From Planomicrobium sp. YIM 101495 (GTDB taxonomy: Bacteria; Bacillota; Bacilli; Bacillales_A; Planococcaceae): a stretch of DNA of 64,000 nt. The notes under the pieces were generated by a model. It was given only the letters and a program-made list of their open reading frames with translations, had not been told where the DNA came from and did not search any database. Made by a program: the position numbers and the translations under genes. The stretch lies in assembly GCF_009707665.1 (NCBI RefSeq), contig NZ_WLZW01000001.1, forward strand, positions 124,001 to 188,000, written 5' to 3'. This document shows positions 53,615 to 62,606 of this stretch, in pieces; the first letter of the stretch is position 1, and every line of letters starts with the position of its first letter.

Positions 53615-54064
53615 ATGATCTACGAATACTTTCTTGTCTTTCTCGGAGCCGCTATCCCGTGGCTGGAGATTGCACTCGTCATCCCGCTCGGCATTGTCTG
53701 GGGACTGTCACCGTTTTGGGTGATGTTCTGGGCGTTTGTCGGAAACATGCTGACGGTGCTGGCGCTGATTATCGGATTCGACCGATTCCGGACGTGGTAC
53801 GAGAAGCGGCAGCGAGCAAAAGGAAAAGAAACAAACAGGAAGAATGACCGGGCAAAAAATATATGGAACAAGTACGGGTTGCCAGGGCTCGCGATGCTCG
53901 GACCGGTCCTCATCGGAACGCACATTGCAGCGTTCATCGGTATGACGCTTGGTGCGTCGAAACGCAACACGACGGTATGGATGACGATCTCCATCGGGGC
54001 GTGGACACTCGCTTTCGGCATCCTTACGGCACTTGGCTTCGATTTTTTCACACAAGATCGCTAA
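53615..54064 (+). CDS. Small multidrug export-like membrane protein (PF06695 type)
   Basis: 149 aa. Four to five hydrophobic segments with a basic cytoplasmic loop (about 55-80, RTWYEKRQRAKGKET) and the motif YGLPGLAMLGPVLIGTHIAAFIGMTLGASK. These match the small multidrug export family, whose transport role is weakly documented. ATG 53615 follows GGGGAGGCTAC. It is not part of the surrounding translation genes. Confidence 0.75.
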   Translation: MIYEYFLVFLGAAIPWLEIALVIPLGIVWGLSPFWVMFWAFVGNMLTVLALIIGFDRFRTWYEKRQRAKGKETNRKNDRAKNIWNKYGLPGLAMLGPVLIGTHIAAFIGMTLGASKRNTTVWMTISIGAWTLAFGILTALGFDFFTQDR

Positions 54065-54121
54065 AACCACACAGTCCGATGTGCTATACTTAAAGCAATC
54101 TGAAACAGAAGGCGTGAACTA

Positions 54122-54889
54122 ATGATGAAACGAATCGAATCGGCACAAAACTCACTCGTCAAGCACTGGAAGAAGCTTGGCAACACACGGAAAGAACGTG
54201 ACAAATTCAGCGAATTTATGGTGGAAGGCTTCCACCTTGTAGAAGAAGCATTGAAGAAAAAAGACTTGGTCAAAGCATTGATCGTCCGCGAAGGCACAGA
54301 CATTCCGCAAGAATGGGACGTTGACGATGTCGTCTTTTACGACGTATCAGCAGCTGTTGCGAAAGAACTTGCGGAAACAGAACACACACAAGGCGTATTC
54401 GCGCATTGCACGCAGCCGGAATTCACAGAAGAAGCGCAGGAATGGACAAGCTTGCTGCTGATCGATGCAGTGCAAGATCCAGGTAACATCGGCACGATGA
54501 TCCGCACAGCTTCAGCGGCTGGCATCGATGCAGTCGTCCTCGGAAAAGGCTCAGCGGATGCGTTCAATCCGAAGACGGTCCGTTCTGCACAAGGCTCGCA
54601 TTTTCAAATCCCTGTCGTCAAAGGGGACTTGGAAGAATGGGTCGGTCATCTGAACGAACGGAACATCCCAATTTACGGCACAGCACTACAGGATGCAATT
54701 CCAGTTCACGAAGTGGAAGCGCAAGAGCAATTTGCGCTGATCGTCGGCAATGAAGGAAGCGGCGTCGCTCCGGAATTGTTGCAGGCGACTGCACAAAACT
54801 TGATGGTTCCACTGTATGGCTCTGCGGAGTCGTTAAATGTGTCCGTTGCGACGGGTATTTTACTTTATAGTCTGGTTTCCAAAAAGTGA
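54122..54889 (+). CDS. rlmP: SPOUT-class 23S rRNA 2'-O-methyltransferase YsgA
   Basis: TrmH/SpoU-family enzyme of 255 aa. An N-terminal substrate-binding domain (KLGNTRKERDKFSEFMVEGFHLVEEAL) is followed by the trefoil-knot SPOUT domain with DAVQDPGNIGTMIRTA, IVGNEGSGV and SLNVSVATGILLY. The B. subtilis orthologue (YsgA/RlmP) is reported to methylate a guanosine in the 23S A-loop. ATG 54122 or 54125 could be the start. It precedes pheST as in B. subtilis. Confidence 0.85.
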   Translation: MMKRIESAQNSLVKHWKKLGNTRKERDKFSEFMVEGFHLVEEALKKKDLVKALIVREGTDIPQEWDVDDVVFYDVSAAVAKELAETEHTQGVFAHCTQPEFTEEAQEWTSLLLIDAVQDPGNIGTMIRTASAAGIDAVVLGKGSADAFNPKTVRSAQGSHFQIPVVKGDLEEWVGHLNERNIPIYGTALQDAIPVHEVEAQEQFALIVGNEGSGVAPELLQATAQNLMVPLYGSAESLNVSVATGILLYSLVSKK

Positions 54890-54891
54890 AG

Positions 54892-54920
54892 TTGATTCAT
54901 CTGCGAAATTTTCGTATAAT
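54892..54920 (+). promoter_or_regulatory. SigA promoter of pheST
   Basis: TTGATT at 54892-54897, 17-bp spacer, perfect TATAAT at 54915-54920. The promoter begins inside the gap right after ysgA. Confidence 0.85.
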
Positions 54921-54927
54921 GGATGAG

Positions 54928-55182
54928 TAAATAACAATAGCATTGACCGGGAAGAGTCCAATGTACGGTTTGCATCGAAGGGAGTCTGCAGCTTGACTGA
55001 AACTGTGGATATGTAAATGCATTGCACGTTCACCCCGCGAGCTGCCGTCAGGACCAGCATCAGCTGTAAAGACGCGCCGGTGAAAGCCGTTAAACCGTTT
55101 AAGAGATCGTGCATCCGTGCGCGATAATCAGGGTGGTACCGCGAATAATGCCTCGTCCCTTTTCAGGGATGGGGCTTTTTTA
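54928..55182 (+). promoter_or_regulatory. T-box riboswitch of pheST (tRNA-Phe sensing)
   Basis: The T-box core AGGGTGGTACCGCG is at 55130-55143. A TTC triplet (55029-55031) in GCACGTTCACC is the likely phenylalanine specifier. The terminator CCTCGTCCCTT / AGGGATGGGG with TTTTTT ends at 55181. It fills the 311-bp ysgA-pheS gap. Confidence 0.92.
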
Positions 55183-55200
55183 TGTTGAGGAGGAGAAGGA

Positions 55201-56238
55201 ATGGAACAGCAATTGCAAGGATTGAAAGCTGAAGCGCTTGAGAAAATCGCTGCTGCAGCAAATGTGAAACAATTGAACGAAGTGCGTGTTGCCTATCTCG
55301 GCAAAAAAGGGCCGATCACGGATCTGTTGAAAGGCATGGGGAAACTACCGGCAGAAGAACGTCCTAAAATGGGGGCGCTTGTCAACGTCGTCCGTGAAGA
55401 GGTAACGACTGAACTTGAATCTCGCATGGCGATCCTGGAAGAACAGGCAACGCGTGAAAAGCTTCAAAAAGAAACGATCGACATCACGTTGCCGGGCCGT
55501 CCGGTCAATGTAGGGAATGCACATCCACTGACACGCGTGGTCGAAGAAATCGAAGACTTGTTCTTGTCGATGGGCTATGAAATCGCAGAAGGTCCGGAAG
55601 TCGAGAAGGACTATTACAACTTCGAAGCGCTGAACTTGCCGAAAGGCCACCCGGCACGCGACATGCAGGATTCCTTCTACATCACCGATGACGTCTTGCT
55701 GCGCACGCACACGTCACCCGTCCAAGCACGTACGATGATCGAGAAGAAAGGCCAGCCTTTCAAGATCATCTGCCCTGGGAAAGTGTACCGCCGCGACAGT
55801 GATGACGCGACGCACTCACACCAGTTCACACAGATCGAAGGACTTGTGGTCGGAGAAGATATCCGGATGAGCGATTTGAAAGGGACACTGTCCTTGTTCG
55901 CGAAGAAAATGTTCGGAGACGACCGCGAAATCCGTCTGCGCCCGAGCTTCTTCCCGTTCACAGAACCGTCTGTCGAAATGGATATTTCCTGCTTTAAATG
56001 TGGCGGCGAAGGCTGTAACGTTTGTAAAAAGACTGGCTGGATCGAGATTCTCGGTGCAGGAATGGTTCACCCGAACGTTCTCGAAATGGCCGGATACGAT
56101 TCCAAGCGCCTGACTGGTTTCGCTTTCGGGATGGGTCCGGAGCGGATCGCGATGTTGAAATACGGCGTAGAAGACATCCGTCATTTCTACACGAACGACA
56201 CACGCTTTTTACAGCAATTTCTGAGAACTGAACTTTAA
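55201..56238 (+). CDS. pheS: Phenylalanyl-tRNA synthetase alpha subunit
   Basis: Catalytic subunit of the alpha2-beta2 enzyme. 345 aa. An N-terminal coiled coil (1-85) binds tRNA. The class II core has [20 protein letters not shown], motif 2 in [19 protein letters not shown], and motif 3 in [20 protein letters not shown] 55201 follows GAGGAGGAGAAGG. Cotranscribed with pheT under the T-box. Confidence 0.97.
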   Translation: MEQQLQGLKAEALEKIAAAANVKQLNEVRVAYLGKKGPITDLLKGMGKLPAEERPKMGALVNVVREEVTTELESRMAILEEQATREKLQKETIDITLPGRPVNVGNAHPLTRVVEEIEDLFLSMGYEIAEGPEVEKDYYNFEALNLPKGHPARDMQDSFYITDDVLLRTHTSPVQARTMIEKKGQPFKIICPGKVYRRDSDDATHSHQFTQIEGLVVGEDIRMSDLKGTLSLFAKKMFGDDREIRLRPSFFPFTEPSVEMDISCFKCGGEGCNVCKKTGWIEILGAGMVHPNVLEMAGYDSKRLTGFAFGMGPERIAMLKYGVEDIRHFYTNDTRFLQQFLRTEL

Positions 56239-56251
56239 GGAGGAACCATAA

Positions 56252-58651
56252 ATGCTCGTATCGATCAATTGGCTGAAAGACTATGTAAACGTGCAAGACC
56301 AGGCACCAGCAGAACTTGCGGAACGGATCACACGTGCCGGCATCGAAGTGGACGCAGTGATCGACCGCGCCGAAGGACTATCGAACATCGTCGTCGGTTA
56401 TGTCGAATCTTGTGAGAAACATCCGGAAGCGGACAAATTGTCCATCTGCCAAGTAAACGTCGGAGAAACCGTCGACCAGATCATCTGCGGCGCACCGAAT
56501 ATCGCGGCAGGCCAGAAAGTCATCGTCGCGCGTCCAGGTGCAACACTGCCAGGCGGCATGAAAATCAAGAAAGCGAAATTGCGCGGCGAAGTTTCAAACG
56601 GTATGATCTGCTCGCTTCAAGAACTCGGCATCGAAGGCAAACTTGTCCCGAAAGCATACGCTGAAGGAATCTACGTCTTGCCGGAAGACGCAGAAGTCGG
56701 TTCGGATGTCATCGAGAACTTCTATTTGAACGACACGGTCCTTGAGTTCGACTTGACGCCGAACCGCGCAGACGCAATGAGCATGCTTGGTGTTGCTTAC
56801 GAAGTCGGCGCGATTTTGGAAGAGGAGGTCACGTATCCGAAAACGGATTACACAGAAGCGAACGATGAAGCGGGGTCCATGCTGACATTGCAAGTCGATG
56901 CAAAAGAAGCGAACCCGCTTTACGTCGCAAAAGTTGTGCGCAACGTCGAAGTGAAAGAATCCCCGATGTGGCTGCAGCAGCGTCTTATGGCTGCAGGCGT
57001 ACGTCCGCACAACAACGTCGTCGATGTGACGAACTATGTGCTGATGGAGTACGGCCAGCCGCTTCACGCATTCGACTATGACAAGCTTGGTACAGGCAAC
57101 ATTATTGTCCGCCATGCAACGGACGGCGAGAAAATCACGACACTCGATAACACGGAGCGCACACTGTCTGCACATCACTTAGTGATCACGAACGGGGAAG
57201 AGCCGGTCGCACTTGCTGGTGTTATGGGCGGAGCGAACTCAGAAGTAGACGCTTCGACGAAAACGATCGTCATCGAGTCGGCTTATTTCGCGGCTGGCTC
57301 TGTCCGTCAAACATCGAAAGATCATCACCTGCGCAGTGATGCAAGCAGCCGTTACGAAAAAGGGGTCGACCCGAACCGTGTCATCCCTGCTGCAGAACGT
57401 GCAGCGGCTTTGCTCGCTGAATTGGCAGGCGGAGAAGTGCTTGCTGGTTCACTGATTGTCGACGAATTGAACCGCGACGAAAAAATCGTCAAAGTGTCAC
57501 CGGACTTCATCAACAGCCGTCTCGGCATGAAAATCCCGTTTGAAGACATGCTCGACATTTTGAAACGCCTGAAATTCAACACGGAAGCAGTGAACGGACA
57601 GCTGGTCATTTCGGTTCCAACACGCCGCCAGGACATCACGATTCCTGAAGACGTCGTCGAAGAAATTGCGCGTCTGTATGGCTACGATGAAATTCCAGCG
57701 ACGTTGCCGGAAACAGAAGGCAAACTAGGTGGCTTGACACCATATCAGCAGAAGCGACGCATCACGCGTGCATTCCTGGAAGGTGCAGGTCTTCTGCAAG
57801 CAACCACTTACTCGTTGACATCAGAAAGCTCCGCAACCCGTTTCGCGCTTGCAGAAACGGACACGACGCGCCTTCTGATGCCGATGAGTGAAGAACGCAG
57901 TACATTGCGCCAAAGCTTGCTTCCACATTTGCTGGAAGCAGTCACATACAACACGGCGCGCCGGATCGATTCGGTCGCATTGTATGAAGTTGGTTCTGTG
58001 TTCCTGAAAGGCGAAGACGAACTGCTGAACGAAGAAGAGCACTTGGCGATCGCGATGACTGGTTTGTGGACAGATCACAGCTGGCAGGGCGAGAAGAAAG
58101 AAGTCGATTTCTTCGTCATGAAAGGCATCATCGAAGGGCTTGGCGACAAGCTCGGCGTGGAATTGTCTTTCGAGCGGGGGGAATTCGACGGCATGCACCC
58201 AGGCCGCACAGCCCAAATCATGCTGGATGGCCGCCGCATCGGAGTCTTCGGCCAACTTCACCCGGACGAACAAAAAGAACGCGATCTGAAAACAACAATC
58301 GCCCTTGAATTGAACATTGCTGAATTATTCTCGGTTGAAAACGAAGCACTCGTCTACACACCAGTGCCGCGTTACCCATCGATCACGCGTGATATCGCGC
58401 TTGTCCTGTCGAACATCGTGGAAGCCGGAACGATCGAAGCAGTCATCCGGAACGCCGGAGGCAAATTGCTGAAAGATGTCCAAGTCTTCGACGTGTACGA
58501 AGGCAGCAACATGGAAGAAGGCAAGAAATCCGTTGCCTTCACGCTGAACTACTTCGATCCGGAGAAGACATTGACGGATGAAGAAGTAACGGCTGTGCAC
58601 GAAGGAGTGCTTGCTGCTTTGCGTGAAGCTGGAGCGGAATTGAGAAGTTAA
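56252..58651 (+). CDS. pheT: Phenylalanyl-tRNA synthetase beta subunit
   Basis: 799 aa. Domains in order: N-terminal EMAP-type tRNA-binding domain (about 40-150, VGYVESCEKHPEADKLSICQVN), B3/B4 editing region, B5, catalytic-like core and a C-terminal FDX-ACB domain (about 705-799, YPSITRDIALVL). ATG 56252 follows AAGGAGGAACC, 13 bp after pheS. Confidence 0.97.
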   Translation: MLVSINWLKDYVNVQDQAPAELAERITRAGIEVDAVIDRAEGLSNIVVGYVESCEKHPEADKLSICQVNVGETVDQIICGAPNIAAGQKVIVARPGATLPGGMKIKKAKLRGEVSNGMICSLQELGIEGKLVPKAYAEGIYVLPEDAEVGSDVIENFYLNDTVLEFDLTPNRADAMSMLGVAYEVGAILEEEVTYPKTDYTEANDEAGSMLTLQVDAKEANPLYVAKVVRNVEVKESPMWLQQRLMAAGVRPHNNVVDVTNYVLMEYGQPLHAFDYDKLGTGNIIVRHATDGEKITTLDNTERTLSAHHLVITNGEEPVALAGVMGGANSEVDASTKTIVIESAYFAAGSVRQTSKDHHLRSDASSRYEKGVDPNRVIPAAERAAALLAELAGGEVLAGSLIVDELNRDEKIVKVSPDFINSRLGMKIPFEDMLDILKRLKFNTEAVNGQLVISVPTRRQDITIPEDVVEEIARLYGYDEIPATLPETEGKLGGLTPYQQKRRITRAFLEGAGLLQATTYSLTSESSATRFALAETDTTRLLMPMSEERSTLRQSLLPHLLEAVTYNTARRIDSVALYEVGSVFLKGEDELLNEEEHLAIAMTGLWTDHSWQGEKKEVDFFVMKGIIEGLGDKLGVELSFERGEFDGMHPGRTAQIMLDGRRIGVFGQLHPDEQKERDLKTTIALELNIAELFSVENEALVYTPVPRYPSITRDIALVLSNIVEAGTIEAVIRNAGGKLLKDVQVFDVYEGSNMEEGKKSVAFTLNYFDPEKTLTDEEVTAVHEGVLAALREAGAELRS

Positions 58652-58661
58652 ATGAATTTGA

Positions 58662-58693
58662 GGAGCAGAATCTTTATGATTCTGCTTTTTTTA
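58662..58693 (+). terminator. Terminator after pheST
   Basis: AGCAGAATC-TTTAT-GATTCTGCT followed by TTTTTT. Confidence 0.9.
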
Positions 58694-58823
58694 TTGCAAA
58701 TAAGATTAACGACTAGAAAATTATGCTTTGCAAAGTAACAAGTAACTAGTTTTTTGATCAATATATGGTAAAATTGTATCAAAAGATTCGGAGTGTCTGA
58801 TTTGAAAAGAGGGTGTGGAAAGC

Positions 58824-59279
58824 ATGAGGAATTATGTTAAAAATGATAAAGGGCTGACATTAGTCGAAGTTCTGGCATCAACGGTCTTGATCACACTTCT
58901 CCTGGTTACATTCATGATGATGTTCGCACAGGCATCAAAAAGTAATGTCGCTTCAGAAACCATTATAGACAGCACTTATATAGCGCAATCTGAGATGGAG
59001 CAGGTTTATGCGCTGAGTAAAAAAAATGTTCCGGTAGATAAAGTAACTGCTTTATCCAGTAAATATGGCAGTTCTGTTTCCAAAACAATCAGTGGAACAA
59101 AATGGCAGGAATATAGTAAAATTGATGATACTTCTGGAAATACAATAAAAATCCGTCTTGAGGATACTCCTGCTGCAATGAAAATGACACGGATTGTAAT
59201 CGAAGTATACGAAGGTACAAAGACAAATCCGAGCGCAAAAATGGAAAACGTCCTCATCTGGGAGGTCGTTTCTCCATGA
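58824..59279 (+). CDS. Prepilin-type protein, gene 1 of AT-rich operon
   Basis: 151 aa. The leader NDKG followed by LTLVEVLASTVLITLLLVTFM is a class III (type IV prepilin) signal: cleavage after Gly, Glu at +5 and a long hydrophobic helix. The rest is a small polar domain, perhaps a minor pseudopilin. ATG 58824 is preceded by AAAAGAGGG 10 bp upstream; an in-frame GTG at 58815 is less well placed. It overlaps the next gene by 4 bp. No assembly ATPase, platform protein or prepilin peptidase is in the window, so these must be elsewhere. Confidence 0.8.
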   Translation: MRNYVKNDKGLTLVEVLASTVLITLLLVTFMMMFAQASKSNVASETIIDSTYIAQSEMEQVYALSKKNVPVDKVTALSSKYGSSVSKTISGTKWQEYSKIDDTSGNTIKIRLEDTPAAMKMTRIVIEVYEGTKTNPSAKMENVLIWEVVSP

Positions 59280-59722
59280 ATAAATATATTTGTAATAATA
59301 AAGGAATTACATTGGTGGAACTACTGGCGGTTCTTGTCATTGGAAGTATCGTAATGGTCTTGATCATGGGCATATTCTCTAACGGTCAAAAGCAGTACAG
59401 CATCCAGACGACTCATGCAGAACAGCTCGCTGATGTGCGGTATACAGCGAAAGTAATTACAAAAGAAATACGGCAAGCGGAGAGAATCAAGTGGACTGGA
59501 ACGACAATGACGATCGGAAATGAATCGCCAATCGTGATGACTATTGGAAGTGATGTCATACTGAAAGGCGGCCAGCCATTTATAACCCATACGAAAATTA
59601 CCGGGCTAAGGTTGGATGGCAGTATAATCACGCTCACAATGGAAAGTACGAGTGAAGAGATGAATAAGAAAAAGACCATTGAAACGCAAATCTATATTAG
59701 AGAAGGTGTCGTCATTGAATAG
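59276..59722 (+). CDS. Prepilin-type protein, gene 2
   Basis: 148 aa. NNKG followed by ITLVELLAVLVIGSIVMVLIM is a type IV prepilin cleavage/methylation motif with Glu at +5. The following segment (EQLADVRYTAKVITKEIRQAERI) resembles PulJ/GspJ-like minor pseudopilins, then a beta-rich tail. ATG 59276 overlaps the stop of gene 1, and gene 3 begins inside its last codons, so the three are translated as a unit. Confidence 0.8.
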   Translation: MNKYICNNKGITLVELLAVLVIGSIVMVLIMGIFSNGQKQYSIQTTHAEQLADVRYTAKVITKEIRQAERIKWTGTTMTIGNESPIVMTIGSDVILKGGQPFITHTKITGLRLDGSIITLTMESTSEEMNKKKTIETQIYIREGVVIE

Positions 59723-61202
59723 ATTGCAAGGAGTCAAACGAATTTTACGTAACCAAAATGGATACTCGCTCGCAATCGTTTTAATGGTGCTCCTCGTATT
59801 CTCTGTATTAGGGATGAGCGTCATGGCCATGTCGATGAACTCAGTGAAGATGTCGGCAGGGGAGAGAGAGGATCAGGCTGTATTTTATATTGCGGAAAGT
59901 GGAGCGGCAATGGTGTTGTCAGAAATAGAAGAGAAAGTGAAAAGCTTGTCGGAATCAGCAAGTATTAAAAATGAATCTGGATTTTTCTCAGAGTTAGACT
60001 CACAAATTCTCTCTACTACGATTATTGATTCATTTGAAAATAATCAAAATGAACAACCTACTGCATCGGTTCAAGTGTTATCAGATGAAGACGTTAGTGA
60101 CTTAATGACAAAAGAGTATCGTATCGTATCTAAAGGAAAGATAGGAAACCGAGATAGAAGTGTTGAAACTAGTTTCCAAATTAGCTATGTAAAAGGTGAA
60201 GGAATCACTATTCCCACAGGAATGGCTGTATTCTCAAGTAAGAGAATGGAGTTAAATAACGGGGAAATTAGAGGAGATATTATACTAAACTCTTCAAGTA
60301 AAAATGAAATTATCGTGACCGGAAATCCCACTATTTATGGAGATATAAAAATCCCTAATGGAAATTCAAATGTCTTTAGCGCACCAGATTGGTGGATTGA
60401 TCAGAAAGCTCCAAAAATAATTAAGCATAATGAATTTATTGAATTCGCTTTACCACCTTTCCCAGACGTATTTCCTACAAATTATAATGTTATTCCTGAT
60501 AGATCGGTTAATGAACATAAACTAATTTCTAACGGAAATATTAATGTTACAAATTATAATGTAGCTAATACAACAATCAGTCTACCTAATAACTTTGAAA
60601 TTAACGATATTTTATTTAGTGGAAATAGAAAATTGACTTTCGATGTTGGAAACAAAGACATTTCTATTGTGGTAAATAGAATCGAAGGCGGCGGTCATTT
60701 ATCTGTTAAGGGTACAGGAACACTCACCATTTATTTGAAGGATAATATAAACTTACACGGACATTTGAATCAAGGAAGAAAGGATAATCTTTTTCTATAT
60801 ATAGGTCCATCGAATAATTCATTAAATCCAAAAACAATTAAAAGCTCTGACTATGCAGAATTTAATGCAGCAATCTACGCTAAAGATGCAAATATAGAGT
60901 TGTTAGGTTCAGCAGCCATAAACGGTCATGTCATGACTGGGGGTAAAAGAGTTTCGGTGAGTGGTGATACAAGTGCTACAGGTAACGGGACGGTTATTTA
61001 CGCACCAAATGCTCACGTTAACTTATCTGGTAGTGGCAAACTATATGGATCCATTATATCTGATTCTTTTCTTATCAGTGGAGGCGGAAAGGTTGAAGGC
61101 CGCAGTGTAGATTTAGAAGATATTCCATTTTTTCAAAATGGGACTAACTCAACGGGTACAGCAGTACTGAAGAAGAATTTAATTATTGAGACTTCGAATT
61201 AA
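59715..61202 (+). CDS. PilX-like N-terminal protein with beta-rich C-terminal domain, gene 3
   Basis: 495 aa. The N-terminus (NGYSLAIVLMVLLVFSVLGMSVMAM) is a PilX/GspK-like membrane helix without the canonical G-x4-E cleavage signal. A linker of about 130 residues follows. From about 180 onward come repeated short strands rich in Gly, Asn and Ser (NGEIRGDIILNSS, GSAAINGHVMTGGKRVSVSG, GSGKLYGSIISDSFLISGGGKVEG), suggesting a beta-helix or bactofilin-like fold. TTG 59715 follows AGAAGGTG; a frame from 59679 overlaps gene 2. The region from about 59,950 on is clearly more AT-rich than the flanking genes. Confidence 0.72.
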   Translation: MNRLQGVKRILRNQNGYSLAIVLMVLLVFSVLGMSVMAMSMNSVKMSAGEREDQAVFYIAESGAAMVLSEIEEKVKSLSESASIKNESGFFSELDSQILSTTIIDSFENNQNEQPTASVQVLSDEDVSDLMTKEYRIVSKGKIGNRDRSVETSFQISYVKGEGITIPTGMAVFSSKRMELNNGEIRGDIILNSSSKNEIIVTGNPTIYGDIKIPNGNSNVFSAPDWWIDQKAPKIIKHNEFIEFALPPFPDVFPTNYNVIPDRSVNEHKLISNGNINVTNYNVANTTISLPNNFEINDILFSGNRKLTFDVGNKDISIVVNRIEGGGHLSVKGTGTLTIYLKDNINLHGHLNQGRKDNLFLYIGPSNNSLNPKTIKSSDYAEFNAAIYAKDANIELLGSAAINGHVMTGGKRVSVSGDTSATGNGTVIYAPNAHVNLSGSGKLYGSIISDSFLISGGGKVEGRSVDLEDIPFFQNGTNSTGTAVLKKNLIIETSN

Positions 61203-61240
61203 TGAATCAAAATAGTATTTAAAATTTAAGCAGATGATTT

Positions 61241-61273
61241 AAAAAGGCTTGAGAAGAATCTCAAGCCTTTTTA
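61241..61273. terminator. Bidirectional terminator between prepilin-like operon and rnhC
   Basis: AAAAAGGCTTGAG-AAGAAT-CTCAAGCCTTTTT; a 13-bp perfect stem usable from both strands. Confidence 0.92.
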
Positions 61274-61275
61274 TT

Positions 61276-62202
61276 CTAGTTTCGCCGCTTCTCAACCAAC
61301 CCCCGCGCCTTCCCCAAATTCGCAAAATGCACCTTCGCCAGCCCGCTCAAAGATTCTTCTCCATGCTTCATCAAAATCTTCGCCGCGGCTTCATCGACAA
61401 TTTTCCCAGCACCTTTTGGCAACTTGACACCGGCAAGCCCACTCAGTCGGTCCATTTCTTCCAAGAACGCGACCCGCGCGAGGATCGAAGCACATGCCAC
61501 AGAGACGTGCAGCCCTTCTGCTTTCGTGGAGAACAAAACGTTCTCACGGACAATTTCTTTTTCACCCGCAATATGCCGGTAATAAACCCCGCGCTCGGCG
61601 AATTGGTCGATCAGGATGGCGTCCGGCCGTGCAGGTTCGATTTTGCGCAGGACGTGTTTGAGTGCCTGGTTGTGGAGCAATGCTTTCATTTTGCCTTGGG
61701 ACCAGCCCTGGCTTTGGACTTTGTTATATTTGTCGTTCGGCAAGACGAGGACGCTGTGGGCGAATGCGGCTTTCAGGTCCGGTGCCATGATGCGCATGGC
61801 GTCGTCCGAAAGGAGCTTGGAGTCTTTGACGCCGAGTTCGTGTGCGAGTGCGACACCGTCTGCCGGGACGTAGCATGCGGCAACGGTGATCGGGCCCAAA
61901 AAATCGCCGGTTCCGGTTTCGTCGGAGCCGAGGACGGATTTAGCTGCGAGGTCTTTTGGCAACACGTCCCCTTTTGCAGCGGCGACGACGGCTTTCTCCG
62001 CTTGTCCCCATTTGGCGGATTCACGGACGGCGTCCGCTCCTTGAAACATGACTTTTCCGGAGCTGTAGACAGTGATGACCGTGCCGCCGGTTTTGGCGGT
62101 GAAGCGGACGTATTGCGCTTTTTTTGCGAGCTTGTCTTTGGCATAGTGCTGCTCGATCTGGCGCAGTTTTTCTTCTGGAAGTTTCAAAACGATGTTGGAC
62201 AT
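61276..62202 (-). CDS. rnhC: Ribonuclease HIII
   Basis: Cuts RNA in RNA-DNA hybrids. 308 aa: an N-terminal TBP-like substrate-binding domain (about 1-85) and an RNase HII-like core with GSDETGTGDFLGP (the acidic DE pair), DSKLLSD, LIDQFAERG and the later acidic residues near SVACASILARVAFLEEMD. The start at 62202 is followed by MSNIVLKLPEEKL; GAAAGAGGCGATCGT supplies a ribosome site. It is convergent with the prepilin-like operon and divergent from zapA. Confidence 0.95.
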   Translation of the reverse strand: MSNIVLKLPEEKLRQIEQHYAKDKLAKKAQYVRFTAKTGGTVITVYSSGKVMFQGADAVRESAKWGQAEKAVVAAAKGDVLPKDLAAKSVLGSDETGTGDFLGPITVAACYVPADGVALAHELGVKDSKLLSDDAMRIMAPDLKAAFAHSVLVLPNDKYNKVQSQGWSQGKMKALLHNQALKHVLRKIEPARPDAILIDQFAERGVYYRHIAGEKEIVRENVLFSTKAEGLHVSVACASILARVAFLEEMDRLSGLAGVKLPKGAGKIVDEAAAKILMKHGEESLSGLAKVHFANLGKARGLVEKRRN

Positions 62203-62223
62203 ACGATCGCCTCTTTCTTTGAA

Positions 62224-62253
62224 TTCACAAGGAACTCGGTTTCATGGTATGAT
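62224..62253 (+). promoter_or_regulatory. Probable SigA promoter of zapA-cvpA
   Basis: TTCACA at 62224-62229, 18-bp spacer, TATGAT at 62248-62253, in the divergent gap with rnhC. Confidence 0.5.
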
Positions 62254-62340
62254 GTTTTTAGAGTTTTACTTGTGTTGGTTTAATAAGGAATGTTCAGGTC
62301 GCACTTGCGCCTGGACCATAGCGGCAGGGGGGATGGAGCA

Positions 62341-62601
62341 ATGTCGGATCAGTCAAAAATTCGCACGACAGTCGAGATCTATGGGAATAGCTATCACATG
62401 GTCGGGACAGAGACTCCTGGACACATGCGGCTCGTCGCCTCGATGGTGGATGAGAAGATGCGCGAGATCAATGCGAAGAATCCATCTCTCGATACTGCGC
62501 GGCTATCGGTACTGACTGCAGTCAATACGGTACATGATTATCTTAAACTGAAAGAGCAAGTAGAGCAATTGGAAGCAGAACTCCGTAAATTGAAGGGTTG
62601 A
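62341..62601 (+). CDS. zapA: Cell division protein ZapA
   Basis: 86 aa. Promotes bundling of FtsZ filaments. N-terminal beta strand region ([18 protein letters not shown]) followed by helices and a C-terminal coiled coil ([17 protein letters not shown]). ATG 62341 follows GGGGGGATGGAGCA; the longer frame from 62290 has no ribosome site. It nearly touches cvpA. Confidence 0.93.
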   Translation: MSDQSKIRTTVEIYGNSYHMVGTETPGHMRLVASMVDEKMREINAKNPSLDTARLSVLTAVNTVHDYLKLKEQVEQLEAELRKLKG

Positions 62602-62606
62602 ATGAA

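Noticed and set aside
58700..58815. Possible ComK boxes upstream of the prepilin-like operon
   Set aside because: AAAA and TTTT tracts exist but not in the paired AAAA-N5-TTTT spacing, and the region is AT-rich anyway.
61249..62283. Plus-strand open frame of 344 codons opposite rnhC
   Set aside because: It lies wholly antisense to a clear RNase HIII gene, has no ribosome site and no recognisable motif.
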